Part shown: one piece after another, positions 23,899-32,768 of the stretch
How the letters are laid out: each line of letters starts with the position of its first letter
Numbering within the stretch: position 1 is the first letter of the stretch
Assembly: GCF_020103695.1 (NCBI RefSeq)
Contig: NZ_JAHXBF010000017.1
Location: forward strand, 186,001-250,000
DNA length: 64,000 nucleotides
Direction of reading: 5' to 3'
DNA from: Hyalangium versicolor
GTDB taxonomy: Bacteria; Myxococcota; Myxococcia; Myxococcales; Myxococcaceae
Notes under the pieces: model-generated
Databases searched by the model: none
Told to the model about the DNA's origin: nothing
The model's input: the letters and a program-made list of their open reading frames with translations, nothing else
Made by a program: the position numbers and the translations under genes

Positions 23899-25377
23899 AT
23901 GATCCCGTCCCTCTCAGCAGCCCGTCCTCGCCGACGTTCATCCTCTTGGATTCTCATCCTCGCGCTCTCTGTCGCGGGAGTGCTCGCAGGCTGCAGTTCC
24001 TCGGAGGACCCGCCCAACGAGCCTTCTTCACCCGATGGAGGAATTCCCACCGACGGCGGGATTCTCACCGACGGAGGAACTCCCACCGATGGAGGATATC
24101 CACCCCCCCCTTCGTTCACCTGGGGCAATGGCTCGGACACCGGCACGATCTCGGGCAACGTGTGGACCCCAGGGCGTGACGACACGGGGCTCGTGAACGC
24201 CGTGTCGTGGGACATCGTCCCCAAGGAGAAATGGATCGAAGTCGCTGGAACGCCGCTCGCCTCGCTCGACGCCGAGATCAAGGCAGCGATACCGGGCTTC
24301 CGGGATCTCGGCTCCCAGGGGCTCTCCGGGGTCATCAACTCCTACTCCGGCGTGGCGCTCGACGCGCCTCGCGCCCGCTGGTGGGCCTTCGGCGGCGGGC
24401 ACTCCGACAGCACCAACAACGGCATCTACCGCTTCGACATGGCGAAGATGCGCTGGAGCATCGAGCAGCTCCCGGACAACTCGGCGAACTGGACGGGCGT
24501 CCCCTGGGGGAACACCTACAGCTACTACCCGCCCGCCGATGACTACGCGAAGGCCCACCCCGACAGCGACGTCTACTCGGATGAGTTCTTCGATCCAGCC
24601 CGGCCCGCCGCTTCCACGGGCCACCCCGTGGCCCGCCACACGTACAACGGGCTCGTCTACAACCCGGACCTCCAGGAGGTGGCCTTTGGCGTCCGGCGCA
24701 TGTGGCGCTACAGCCTGCTCACCCATACCTGGAAGCGCCACAACCCCTTCAATACCCCAGGCGCCACCTACACCGGCGAAACCGGATACGGCGGCGCGTC
24801 CGGCTGGACGTTCTGGGACGAGGTGACCCACCGGTACTTCTTCGGCCCCACGGAGAACTACAACTATTCGAGGTGGTGGTCCTTCGACACCGACGACCAG
24901 ACCTGGAAGTGGGAGGTCGTCACCCCGCCCGCCTGGTTCTTCGCCCAGATGGTCCGGGTCGACCGCAAGCTCGTGAGCTTCCCCAACCCGGATTCGAACT
25001 ACGGAACCTTCCCTCCCAGGCTGGTCACCTACGACCTGGACACAGCGAAGTGGGAGACCCTGTCCCTGGAGAGCGATCTCCAGGTCTCGCGCTGCTACTC
25101 CGAGTACTTCGAGGGAATGATCCTCACCTACGTGCCACGGCTCCAGCGCTACATCGCCGCGTTCCCGTATGACCGCGATGGGGATGGGCACTTCGAGTAC
25201 CGGACCTTCAAGATCGGCGCTGATCTCAAGCTCGTCGAGGCGCCCGAGTACGAGGCCGGCGGCTTCGGAGGGTGGCACGATCTCGTCAAGAACCGCTTCT
25301 TCTACCTGGCGACGCACGACGCCCTCGTCTACGTGCGCAAGGGAGAAGAGAACGTGCGCGTCTTCCGGCTCCCCTGA
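23899..25377 (+). CDS. Lipoprotein with kelch/galactose-oxidase-like beta-propeller
   Basis: 492 residues. The lipoprotein signal ends VAGVLAGC (Cys32) after an Arg-rich n-region. A short linker of four DGGxPT repeats (DNA repeat 24034-24105) is followed by a propeller-like domain. Blades show the W/F-G-G pattern: WWAFGGGHSDSTNNGIYRFD, GLVYNPDLQEVAFG.RRMWRY, FWDEVTHRYFFGP, RWWSFDTDDQTWKWE, RYIAAFPYDRDGDGHFEYRT and FGGWHDLVKNRFFYLATHDA. Role unknown; such proteins bind carbohydrates or carry oxidase activity, but the Cys-Tyr copper site of galactose oxidase is not evident. Confidence 0.75.
   Translation: MIPSLSAARPRRRSSSWILILALSVAGVLAGCSSSEDPPNEPSSPDGGIPTDGGILTDGGTPTDGGYPPPPSFTWGNGSDTGTISGNVWTPGRDDTGLVNAVSWDIVPKEKWIEVAGTPLASLDAEIKAAIPGFRDLGSQGLSGVINSYSGVALDAPRARWWAFGGGHSDSTNNGIYRFDMAKMRWSIEQLPDNSANWTGVPWGNTYSYYPPADDYAKAHPDSDVYSDEFFDPARPAASTGHPVARHTYNGLVYNPDLQEVAFGVRRMWRYSLLTHTWKRHNPFNTPGATYTGETGYGGASGWTFWDEVTHRYFFGPTENYNYSRWWSFDTDDQTWKWEVVTPPAWFFAQMVRVDRKLVSFPNPDSNYGTFPPRLVTYDLDTAKWETLSLESDLQVSRCYSEYFEGMILTYVPRLQRYIAAFPYDRDGDGHFEYRTFKIGADLKLVEAPEYEAGGFGGWHDLVKNRFFYLATHDALVYVRKGEENVRVFRLP
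24034..24105 (+). repeat. Four 18-base tandem repeats coding for DGG linker
   Basis: Four imperfect 18-base units of the form GAYGGMGGRATTCYCACC encode DGGIPT, DGGILT, DGGTPT and DGGYPP, a flexible linker after the lipoprotein signal. Copy number may vary between strains. Confidence 0.8.
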
Positions 25378-25391
25378 ACGCCTGGGAAAGA

Positions 25392-25417
25392 TGGGGCGGG
25401 CGTGACCCACCGCCCCA
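25392..25417 (+). terminator. Hairpin after kelch-like lipoprotein gene
   Basis: TGGGGCGG (25392-25399) / CCGCCCCA (25410-25417), perfect 8-bp arms, 10-base loop, 15 bases after the stop codon. No T-tract. Confidence 0.55.
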
Positions 25418-25521
25418 CCGGCCGCTCGACCTGGATCGACACTCTGGTAAACGGCGTCCTACGTCGTGCCGCCGTAACGCCCTGATACAGGGCACTCGCA
25501 TCACCCAGGGGGGTCATCCAC

Positions 25522-28500
25522 ATGCAGAGCTTCACTCACGCAGCGCGCGGCCTCGCGCTGCTGGCATTCTTCGCTTTGGGCTGCGGCGGGAGGGAAGAGA
25601 CATCGCTCTCCGCTGAGGAAGGAACGTTCTCACAAACCGCCGCCCTGACAAGTGAGGTGCCCGAGCACCCGACCGTCCGGTATTCCCACATGACGTGGCG
25701 CCCCGTGGGGCCCCGCAAGGCGGAGTTCTCCATCCGCGCCGCGTTCGACCGCAACTACCCAGGGAGCGGTCCGGACGGGAAGCTCGTCACCGGAGACATC
25801 TTCTCCGAGAGCTACAGCCAGGCCCACCTCTGCTTCGGCGATGGTGTCTGCTCGGAGCCATTGACCTACGAGGTCACCGGCTACGACGCGACGAAGGGCT
25901 GGTTCCTCGCCCGAGCCGTCAACATCTACAATGACCAGCCCTCGCCGGGCACCGGCAGCAGCGTGTCCGAGAGCGAGCCCAACTCCTCGATCGCCACCGC
26001 CAACCACATGAACCTCGGGGACGACTTCCTGAGCACCATGTCCGGCTACGAGGACTCGGACTTCGTCAGCTTCACGCTGACCCAGCGAACGAAGGTCCGC
26101 ATCCGCTCCGTCCTCGTGACGATGCCGGAGGGCCACCTGTCCCTGTGGTCCAGCAGTGGCGAGATGCTCTCCTCCTCGTACAGCGGCAGCAGCAGCACCC
26201 CGCCGACCCTCACCACCACCCTGGAGCCAGGCACGTACTTCATCCGGGTGGGCACCTGGTACTACTACTCCAGCGGCGGGACGCAGCGCGTGGAGCTCCG
26301 CCAGTTCGACACCCACGCCCCGGAGCCCCTCACCCACACCTATCCCGGAAACGGGCCGTATACGGCCAAGCTCTCGGGCTGCTGCCGGATGTATCCCTAC
26401 GACGTCTGGGTCTGGTCTCCGGTCCGCTTCGATCTCTCCAACAGCTCGCCCGTGAGCAACCTGCCGCACATCATCGAGGCCCCCTACAACACGACGAACT
26501 TCACCTTCCAGATTCCCGCGGTGGATGCGGAGGGGGACACACTCACGTTCCGGACACCCACCCTCTCCGAGAACCCCTACACGAGCTTCCCCTTTGGCCT
26601 CACGATCAGCAGCTCGGGCCTGATCACGTGGAACACCACGAACTCCTACGTGGGAGGGATGTGGCTGCCCCAGGTCATCATCGAGGAGCGCCGCAACGGC
26701 CAGCTGATCGGCGCATCCACGGTGAGCTTCACTCTGCGGGTCGTCACCGCCACGACAACCCCGCCGAGCTGTCTCGTGACGCCTGAGTCGACCTTCAGCG
26801 TGAATACGGGCGAGCAGGTCCAGTTCCGCTTCAGCGCAACGGATCCGGATGAGGGCGACTCGCTGCTCCTCAGCGGCACGGGGATACCGTCCAGCGCGAC
26901 GCTGTCATACCCATTGCCCTGGTACGGCGGCCGGAGCGGAGACGGCACCACCTTCTCCTGGACGCCTCCCTCCAACACGGCGGGCCAGACGTACAGCATG
27001 GACTTCATGGTGAAGGACGCGGGAGGCCTGACGGCTCATTGCCCCGTCACCCTCCATGTCCTTCCCCGGTCGCCCGACCTGCCCCCCGAGGCCGAGGCGG
27101 GGCCGGACCAGAACGTGACCGAGGGAGATCATGTGACACTGAGCGGCAGTGCCGTCCTCTCCGAGGGCCGGAGCGCGACCTATGAGTGGTCCCTCCTGAG
27201 CGGCACGGGGCCAGAGGTGACGCTGTCCTCCCCCACCTCCCCCACCCCGACCTTCGTGCCGACGGACGATGGGGTCTACACGTTCCTCCTCACCGTGACC
27301 GACAGCGCGGGAGGCTCGTCCACCGACACGGTCACCGTGACCGTCAACAACGCCTACCCGCAGGGGGCGTACATCGCGGACCAGACGATCGAAGAGGGCA
27401 CGGTGTTCAGCACTTCGGGCTCCTTCAGCGACCCTGGTTCGGACACCTTTACGGCCACGGTCGACTACGGCGACGGCTCGGGTGAGCAGCCGCTGGTGCT
27501 CGATGGCACGGCATTCCAGCTCAACCATCTCTACGCGGACAGCGGGTACTACTCCGTGGAGATCCGCATCACCGACGACGACGGCGCAATGGGTGGGGCC
27601 TCGCTGCATGTGCAGGTCACCAACATCGCCCCCGTGCTGAGCGCGAGCGGAGGCACCGTCGACGAGGGCTCTCCGTTCATCGCTCCCGTCTCCTTCGTCG
27701 ACCCCAGCGGAACGAACTGGCAGGCCTATATCGACTACGGGGACGGCTGGAGCGAGCAGCTCACCCTGGACAGCCATGGCTTCAACTTGAACCATGTCTA
27801 TCCCCGGCAGGGAACATACGAAGTCCACATCATCCTCTACGACGAGGACGGTGGCGCGGCTGAGGCCTACGTCCAGGTGGAGGTCCGCAATGTGGCGCCC
27901 TCGGTGAGCGTGACGTGCACGCCGTCCACCCTCGAAGAGTTCTCCGAGCTCTCGTGCAGCGGCACCATCACGGACCCGGGCAATGACTCGCAGGCAGTCC
28001 ACATCGACTACGGGGACGGCCGGGGTGATTGGTTGATGGTGTGGATGGACTGGCCGTCCTTCACCGTCAACCACACGTATGAATCGAGCGGGGTCTTCCC
28101 CGTGACCATCACCGTGACCGACGAGGATGGCGCCCAGGCCACGACGACGCTGGAGGTGACCGTCACCAACACCCTGCCTGGGGTGACAGCCCTGGGCGGC
28201 ACCATCGACGAGAGTTCGTACTTCGAACTCTACGGCTCCTTCACTGACACGGACTGGTTGGGGCCGTGGGACATCACCGTCGACTTCGGTGACGGCTCGG
28301 GCGAGCAGACCGGGTACTCCACCTACTACCCGGACTTCGCCTTTGGGCACTTCTACGAGGACAGCGGCACCTACACGGTGACCATTCGTGTCACGGACCA
28401 CAACGGAGGCGTGGGCACGGCCACGGTGCAGGTGGTGGTCAATAATGTGGCGCCGGAAGTCGGAGCCTCGAGCTACTGGGCGGAGTACTGGGGCCTGCCG

Positions 28501-29343
28501 CTCTACCTCGTCGGGTCAGCCTTCGACCGGAGTCATCCGGACACCGAGGCAGGCCTCACCGCGAGCTGGGACCTGGGCGATGGCACCAGCATCTCGGGTT
28601 TGACTCCGTACCCCGCTGTCTATGCCAACCCCGGCAGCTATGTGGCCGTGCTGACGGTCACGGACAAGGACGGCGCCTCCGGCACGGCCTCCACTCCGGT
28701 CGAGGTGATGAAGCGCCCGTCGGGTCTGTCCTGCGCCGACACGTCGGCAGTGTTTGGTTTCCCGCTCACGCTGAGCGCCCAGCTCATGGACGCGCTCAAT
28801 CTGCCGGCTCCGAAGCTGGGCGGCCGCACCCTCAGCTTCCACGTCGATCCGTCAACGGACGCCTCCGGCCTCACCACCGCGGAGGGACTCGGCGGCGCGC
28901 AGCTCCCGGGCACGCTCGCCCCGGGCAGCTACACCGTGTCCGTCTCCCTGAACGGGGACTCGCACTACGAGGATTCCTTCGGCACGTGCATGCTCACCGT
29001 GACGCAGTCAGAGGGCGCGATCACCGGCTCCTCCCTCCGCTTCTCCGATGAGTCCCAGGGAGGCTTCACCGTGAGCCTGGATGCCTCGGGTCAACTCCAG
29101 GGCGAGTTGGAGTTCGTGAAGGGCTCCACCACGTTCCACTCCAGCACGATGCATGCGCTGGGCGTGGCGGCCAACAAGCGGAGCGGCTGGTTCGCGGGGA
29201 TGGGCGACGACGGCCGCTCCTTCCTGGCCTACGCCGAGCGGCACTCTGTGCCCGGCACCGCCGACACGTTCAAGCTTTGGATCGATGGCGAGTTGCAGAC
29301 CGTGGACGAGCGGCTGCGTGGAGGCTTCGTCCGGTTCCCCTGA
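25522..29343 (+). CDS. Large PKD-repeat lipoprotein
   Basis: 1273 residues. The lipobox ends LLAFFALGC (Cys21). Order: N-terminal beta region; a pre-peptidase/DVUA0089-like domain (about 150-265: SEPNSSIATANHMNLGDDF ... LEPGTYFIRVGTWYYYSSGG); Ig-like domains (about 310-510); then about six PKD-type repeats (about 515-1070) with YDYGDG-like cores (VDYGDGSGEQP, IDYGDGWSEQL, IDYGDGRGDW, VDFGDGSGEQ, WDLGDGTS) and TVTVTDxxG ends. The C-terminal 200 residues resemble the Ig-like plus beta tail seen in other repeat lipoproteins. Probably surface-exposed adhesin or structural protein. A good ribosome site is not evident (GGGGGT upstream). Confidence 0.85.
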   Translation: MQSFTHAARGLALLAFFALGCGGREETSLSAEEGTFSQTAALTSEVPEHPTVRYSHMTWRPVGPRKAEFSIRAAFDRNYPGSGPDGKLVTGDIFSESYSQAHLCFGDGVCSEPLTYEVTGYDATKGWFLARAVNIYNDQPSPGTGSSVSESEPNSSIATANHMNLGDDFLSTMSGYEDSDFVSFTLTQRTKVRIRSVLVTMPEGHLSLWSSSGEMLSSSYSGSSSTPPTLTTTLEPGTYFIRVGTWYYYSSGGTQRVELRQFDTHAPEPLTHTYPGNGPYTAKLSGCCRMYPYDVWVWSPVRFDLSNSSPVSNLPHIIEAPYNTTNFTFQIPAVDAEGDTLTFRTPTLSENPYTSFPFGLTISSSGLITWNTTNSYVGGMWLPQVIIEERRNGQLIGASTVSFTLRVVTATTTPPSCLVTPESTFSVNTGEQVQFRFSATDPDEGDSLLLSGTGIPSSATLSYPLPWYGGRSGDGTTFSWTPPSNTAGQTYSMDFMVKDAGGLTAHCPVTLHVLPRSPDLPPEAEAGPDQNVTEGDHVTLSGSAVLSEGRSATYEWSLLSGTGPEVTLSSPTSPTPTFVPTDDGVYTFLLTVTDSAGGSSTDTVTVTVNNAYPQGAYIADQTIEEGTVFSTSGSFSDPGSDTFTATVDYGDGSGEQPLVLDGTAFQLNHLYADSGYYSVEIRITDDDGAMGGASLHVQVTNIAPVLSASGGTVDEGSPFIAPVSFVDPSGTNWQAYIDYGDGWSEQLTLDSHGFNLNHVYPRQGTYEVHIILYDEDGGAAEAYVQVEVRNVAPSVSVTCTPSTLEEFSELSCSGTITDPGNDSQAVHIDYGDGRGDWLMVWMDWPSFTVNHTYESSGVFPVTITVTDEDGAQATTTLEVTVTNTLPGVTALGGTIDESSYFELYGSFTDTDWLGPWDITVDFGDGSGEQTGYSTYYPDFAFGHFYEDSGTYTVTIRVTDHNGGVGTATVQVVVNNVAPEVGASSYWAEYWGLPLYLVGSAFDRSHPDTEAGLTASWDLGDGTSISGLTPYPAVYANPGSYVAVLTVTDKDGASGTASTPVEVMKRPSGLSCADTSAVFGFPLTLSAQLMDALNLPAPKLGGRTLSFHVDPSTDASGLTTAEGLGGAQLPGTLAPGSYTVSVSLNGDSHYEDSFGTCMLTVTQSEGAITGSSLRFSDESQGGFTVSLDASGQLQGELEFVKGSTTFHSSTMHALGVAANKRSGWFAGMGDDGRSFLAYAERHSVPGTADTFKLWIDGELQTVDERLRGGFVRFP

Positions 29344-29349
29344 CGGAGG

Positions 29350-29412
29350 GACGCCCCGCTGCAAGCCCCCGCCGTGACTGAACGGGGGCTCGCACGAGGC
29401 CATCGGGGCGTC
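29350..29412. terminator. Nested hairpin between convergent genes
   Basis: Outer arms GACGCCCCG (29350-29358) / CGGGGCGTC (29404-29412) enclose inner arms AGCCCCCG (29364-29371) / CGGGGGCT (29383-29390). It lies between the PKD gene stop and the end of the convergent repeat lipoprotein gene and could serve both directions. Confidence 0.7.
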
Positions 29413-29448
29413 ATGTCTGGAGGCAGACGCCGGGTGCTGGCATATGCC

Positions 29449-32442
29449 TCAGTGGAGGACGACGGTCGCCGCCTGAGGAGTGGTGAAGAACCCGGGGAAC
29501 GTCGCGGTGTACGTGGTGTGCCATACCGGGCTCCCGTCACACGGCGTGGTGAAATCGACTCCAGCCCCCAGCCCCGAAACGGTCATGATGTTCCCCACCA
29601 GCCATCCATCAACGACCAGGCTCGAATCGCTCGCGATGGAGATCTGGTTCACGCCGATGGAGCCCGGGCCGCCAGCCCCACAGTCCGTGGGCTGCGAGCC
29701 CATGTGCAGCTGAACACGCCTCATGATGCCCGCTGTCTCGGGGTGCAGTTGGGCCACGAAGCCATTGCTGATGGTTCCAATGCCCCTGTAGCTGTTCGCT
29801 TCGGTATAGCCCACCGCGATCCCCGCTTCGCTCGTCAAGAGCGTCTCCGCCGGCAGGTATTGCGACGTTCCCAGCGAATTGCTGTTTGGCTTCACCGTGC
29901 ATGTACCGGAAGCATCCGGCCAAACCGCGGAGACGAGCCGGTAGAAGATACTATACGTATAGGGGTCCCTGTCCTGCCGGGCCTGGAACGCGTAGATGCA
30001 ACCCTCCCGGGACACACGGGACTCGCTGGCAAGCGGGAGCACGGGTCCGGAATTCGTGCTCACGAGCCGGAACCGGGTGGCGGAGTAGCCCATCGTCGGA
30101 TCGTACTGGAGATATGCGACCGTGAGGCTGCCAGGAGCGGCCGAGGCGATTCCAAACTGGGGCAACCAGGAGCCGATCGACTGGCTGGTAGAGGAATCCA
30201 CGGAGGCGATCGAGACCTCCGCCTCCGCCGTCCCCAGAGCGGACACGCGCGTCCCGAGCAGCTGGCGCTGCCCATTGCGGGTGCCCTGCCAGCCAATCCA
30301 GAAGTCCGCTCCATCGGAGATCACCTCGGGGCCCGACAGGGGAGCGGAGCCCACGGCGATGTTCCCAGAGTCCAGCAGCGCTCCACTGGAAGCACTCACA
30401 CGCCGGGCCCACAGGTTGTTGTCCGCGCCCACCCACGCCACGAGGAAGTTGTCTCCCTGAGCCGCCACGGCCGCGGAGCGCTCATAGCCAGGGCTTGCAG
30501 CCAGGGAGATGACCGTGTTGCCCTCCAAACGCCCCGAGGAGGGATCGACACGGGCGGCCTCGATATTCTGGTTCCGCTCCCACGTCACCAGGAACTTGTT
30601 GTTCGAATACGACACGCGGCTGTCCTTGCCATCCTTGGCGATGAGGTAGCTGGAGCCCAAGACCATCCCAGACGGCAACACTTGAATCCCCTGCACTCCG
30701 CTGGGAATCGCGCCGGTGCTATCGGGGCCATACCGGCCATCCCAGGTGATCATGTAGATCCACCCATTGGTTGCCACGGAAGGCGCTCGCATCTCGCTCA
30801 CGGGCGCCCCGGCAGGCAGGACACTGATGAGGAAGGGTGCGGAGTCGAGCAACGCGCCGTCCGAGGCCCGCACACGCATACCGAAGATGGCGGGGGCAGA
30901 AGAGAGGCGCACCCAGACCACCAGGAAGTTGGTGCCGTCGAAGGCCACGGCCGGATCCAGGCCGTAGAAGTCAGTCGAGAGCAACAGGGGCGCGGAGTCC
31001 AGCACCTGGCCATCCGAAGCCCTGACACGCAGACCTCGCAGGACCATGCCGCCATTTCCAGACTGATGCCAGAGCACCAGATTGATGCCATTGCCCGTAC
31101 CGACCGTCGGCGTGTGGTGCGGGGAGAACATCGTCCGCAGGGGATCCACGTCACGCTGAGAAGGGATGCGCACCTGCCCATCCGTCACCCGCTTGACGTA
31201 CACGCGGGGCTCCCCTGTCGCCCCGTTCGCGACGTAGGCAGCCAGGGAGAGACCGGAGGACGGCGCGGCGATGTCTCCGCGGTACAGCCCGGCATCGCCC
31301 AGATCGAACTCCGCATTCACAGCGAGCTCGCCCAGCGCGGAGACCCGCGTGCTGAGCGCTCGGGGGACTCCGTTGCGCAGGCTGGTCCAGAGGACACGAT
31401 AGTCCGCGCCATCCGCCGCCACCGAGGGGGACGCGAGGGCATTCGCACCCACCAGGGTGTTCGCGGAGCCCAGCAGGGCCGAGTTCTTGACCGCCACACG
31501 CCGGGCCAGGATGTTGCCAGCCTCCAGCCACGTCACCAGGAACTCGCCCGCCTGGCCAGCGATGGCAGGGCTCTGCGCATCGGCGGAGGTCGTCACGGTG
31601 ATGGGGCCCCACGACCCCATCATGCGCGAGTCATACAGAGACACCTTGAGATTCGTGCCGTCCACCCACGACACCGCGAAGTAACCCCCTCCGGAGGTGA
31701 CGCGGGGAGCAGCCGCGCCAGTCGTGGTGAGGACGCGCGGGCCACCCTCGAGGAGCGTCGCATCCGAGGCGCGAAGGAACGTCATCTCGACGAAGCGATA
31801 CCCGCTCCCATCCTCATTGACCCAGATGTCGTACCAGCCCACCAGACAGGCATTCGCATCACAGGCCACGGACGCGGTGGTCTGCCCACGCTGTTGAGGG
31901 CCGCCGCCCAGGGGCTTGCTGACGACGAAGGCCGCAGAGTCGACCAGCGATCCATCCGCGGCATTCACCCTCCTGCCATAGATGGCGGGAACACCCTGGT
32001 CCTCCGTCCAGAGGACCAGGAAGTGAGTGCCGTCGAAGGCCACGGCGGGCTCGGTCTGTGAGTAGGAGCCCGTGGCGATGAGGATCGGACTGGAATCGAG
32101 CAGCGCTCCATCCGAGGCCCGGACGCGGACTCCCACGATGTCCGAAGAGGAGCCCGTGGCGGAGGAGTTCACCTCCCAGGCGACGAAATAGACACCCGGG
32201 CCCTGGGCGACCGCGGGGCGCAACTGCGTCTCGCCAGCAACCGGAGAGGAATTGACCGGAATGGGGCCGGAGACATCGGCGCTCGTCTGGATCGACTGGA
32301 TGGCTCGCGCTACTTCTGAGGGCAGCGCGCCTTCGGAGCCGCGACCCTTCTGGGATTCCAAGGACGAGGATTCGCCGCACGCCGCGGACAGCGTCAAGAG
32401 GGTACTCAATGTCAGGAATGAGAGTCGAAGTCTGCGCGTCAT
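29449..32442 (-). CDS. Large lipoprotein with repeated AVAFDGTNFLVVW propeller-like units
   Basis: 997 residues from the ATG at 32442, with GGGAGG seven bases upstream. The lipobox ends TLSAAC (Cys22). From about residue 60 to 800 the protein repeats a unit of about 60 residues containing AFDGTxFLVxW followed by RVRASDGALLDSxP, the myxobacterial beta-propeller-like repeat. The C-terminal 190 residues are a separate beta domain with a few Cys (PTDCGAGGPG, FTTPCDGSP). It is the longer paralogue of the divergent gene at 32769 and shares its repeat. Function unknown; likely outer surface. Confidence 0.8.
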   Translation of the reverse strand: MTRRLRLSFLTLSTLLTLSAACGESSSLESQKGRGSEGALPSEVARAIQSIQTSADVSGPIPVNSSPVAGETQLRPAVAQGPGVYFVAWEVNSSATGSSSDIVGVRVRASDGALLDSSPILIATGSYSQTEPAVAFDGTHFLVLWTEDQGVPAIYGRRVNAADGSLVDSAAFVVSKPLGGGPQQRGQTTASVACDANACLVGWYDIWVNEDGSGYRFVEMTFLRASDATLLEGGPRVLTTTGAAAPRVTSGGGYFAVSWVDGTNLKVSLYDSRMMGSWGPITVTTSADAQSPAIAGQAGEFLVTWLEAGNILARRVAVKNSALLGSANTLVGANALASPSVAADGADYRVLWTSLRNGVPRALSTRVSALGELAVNAEFDLGDAGLYRGDIAAPSSGLSLAAYVANGATGEPRVYVKRVTDGQVRIPSQRDVDPLRTMFSPHHTPTVGTGNGINLVLWHQSGNGGMVLRGLRVRASDGQVLDSAPLLLSTDFYGLDPAVAFDGTNFLVVWVRLSSAPAIFGMRVRASDGALLDSAPFLISVLPAGAPVSEMRAPSVATNGWIYMITWDGRYGPDSTGAIPSGVQGIQVLPSGMVLGSSYLIAKDGKDSRVSYSNNKFLVTWERNQNIEAARVDPSSGRLEGNTVISLAASPGYERSAAVAAQGDNFLVAWVGADNNLWARRVSASSGALLDSGNIAVGSAPLSGPEVISDGADFWIGWQGTRNGQRQLLGTRVSALGTAEAEVSIASVDSSTSQSIGSWLPQFGIASAAPGSLTVAYLQYDPTMGYSATRFRLVSTNSGPVLPLASESRVSREGCIYAFQARQDRDPYTYSIFYRLVSAVWPDASGTCTVKPNSNSLGTSQYLPAETLLTSEAGIAVGYTEANSYRGIGTISNGFVAQLHPETAGIMRRVQLHMGSQPTDCGAGGPGSIGVNQISIASDSSLVVDGWLVGNIMTVSGLGAGVDFTTPCDGSPVWHTTYTATFPGFFTTPQAATVVLH

Positions 32443-32768
32443 GGGGGTACCTCCCGTCAAACCGAGGAGCTGGCTTCCGCTGAAGCGTGCGGGCCAGGTC
32501 CGCTGCTGAGCACTGAGCGTGCCAGTGGCCTTCACCCTGCGCAGCCCTCCCCTCTGGACTGTGTTCGTCGGGCATTTCCCGGCAAGAAGTTGCCGAGGAC
32601 ACTTGCCCACCGGCAAGAACTTGCCGCCGCGGCTCACCCGGGGTGAAGCCCTTGTTTACGCAGTGAATCAGGAAAAATAAGACTACACTGGAAGCCTGCC
32701 TGCTTGCTCTTATGCCGCCCCCCTCTTGCCCAATTCCTGGGTGGGGGTCTTCCCAAGGTGGCAAATCC
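32443..32768. promoter_or_regulatory. Divergent promoter region with clustered palindromes
   Basis: 326 bases between two paralogous lipoprotein genes. The centre holds repeated CGGCAAG half-sites (see 32580-32626). To the right lies an A/T-rich stretch around 32650-32690 (TTGTTTACG ... AAAAATAAG ... TACACT) that could be the promoter of the rightward gene. Confidence 0.5.
32580..32626. promoter_or_regulatory. Cluster of CGGCAAG palindromes, candidate operator
   Basis: Two palindromes, CGGCAAGAAGTTGCCG (32580-32595) and CGGCAAGAACTTGCCG (32611-32626), start 31 bases apart (about three helical turns). The stretch between contains CTTGCC-CACC-GGCAAG (32602-32617), so four half-sites alternate in orientation. 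They lie about 140-190 bases from both start codons of the divergent paralogues. Confidence 0.6.

Noticed and set aside
24034..24105. Possible CRISPR array
   Set aside because: The 18-base units are contiguous, have no spacers and encode a DGG linker within a gene.
29374..32061. Plus-strand open frame of 895 codons opposite the repeat lipoprotein
   Set aside because: His/Arg-rich antisense frame; the minus strand has a signal, a ribosome site and clear repeats.
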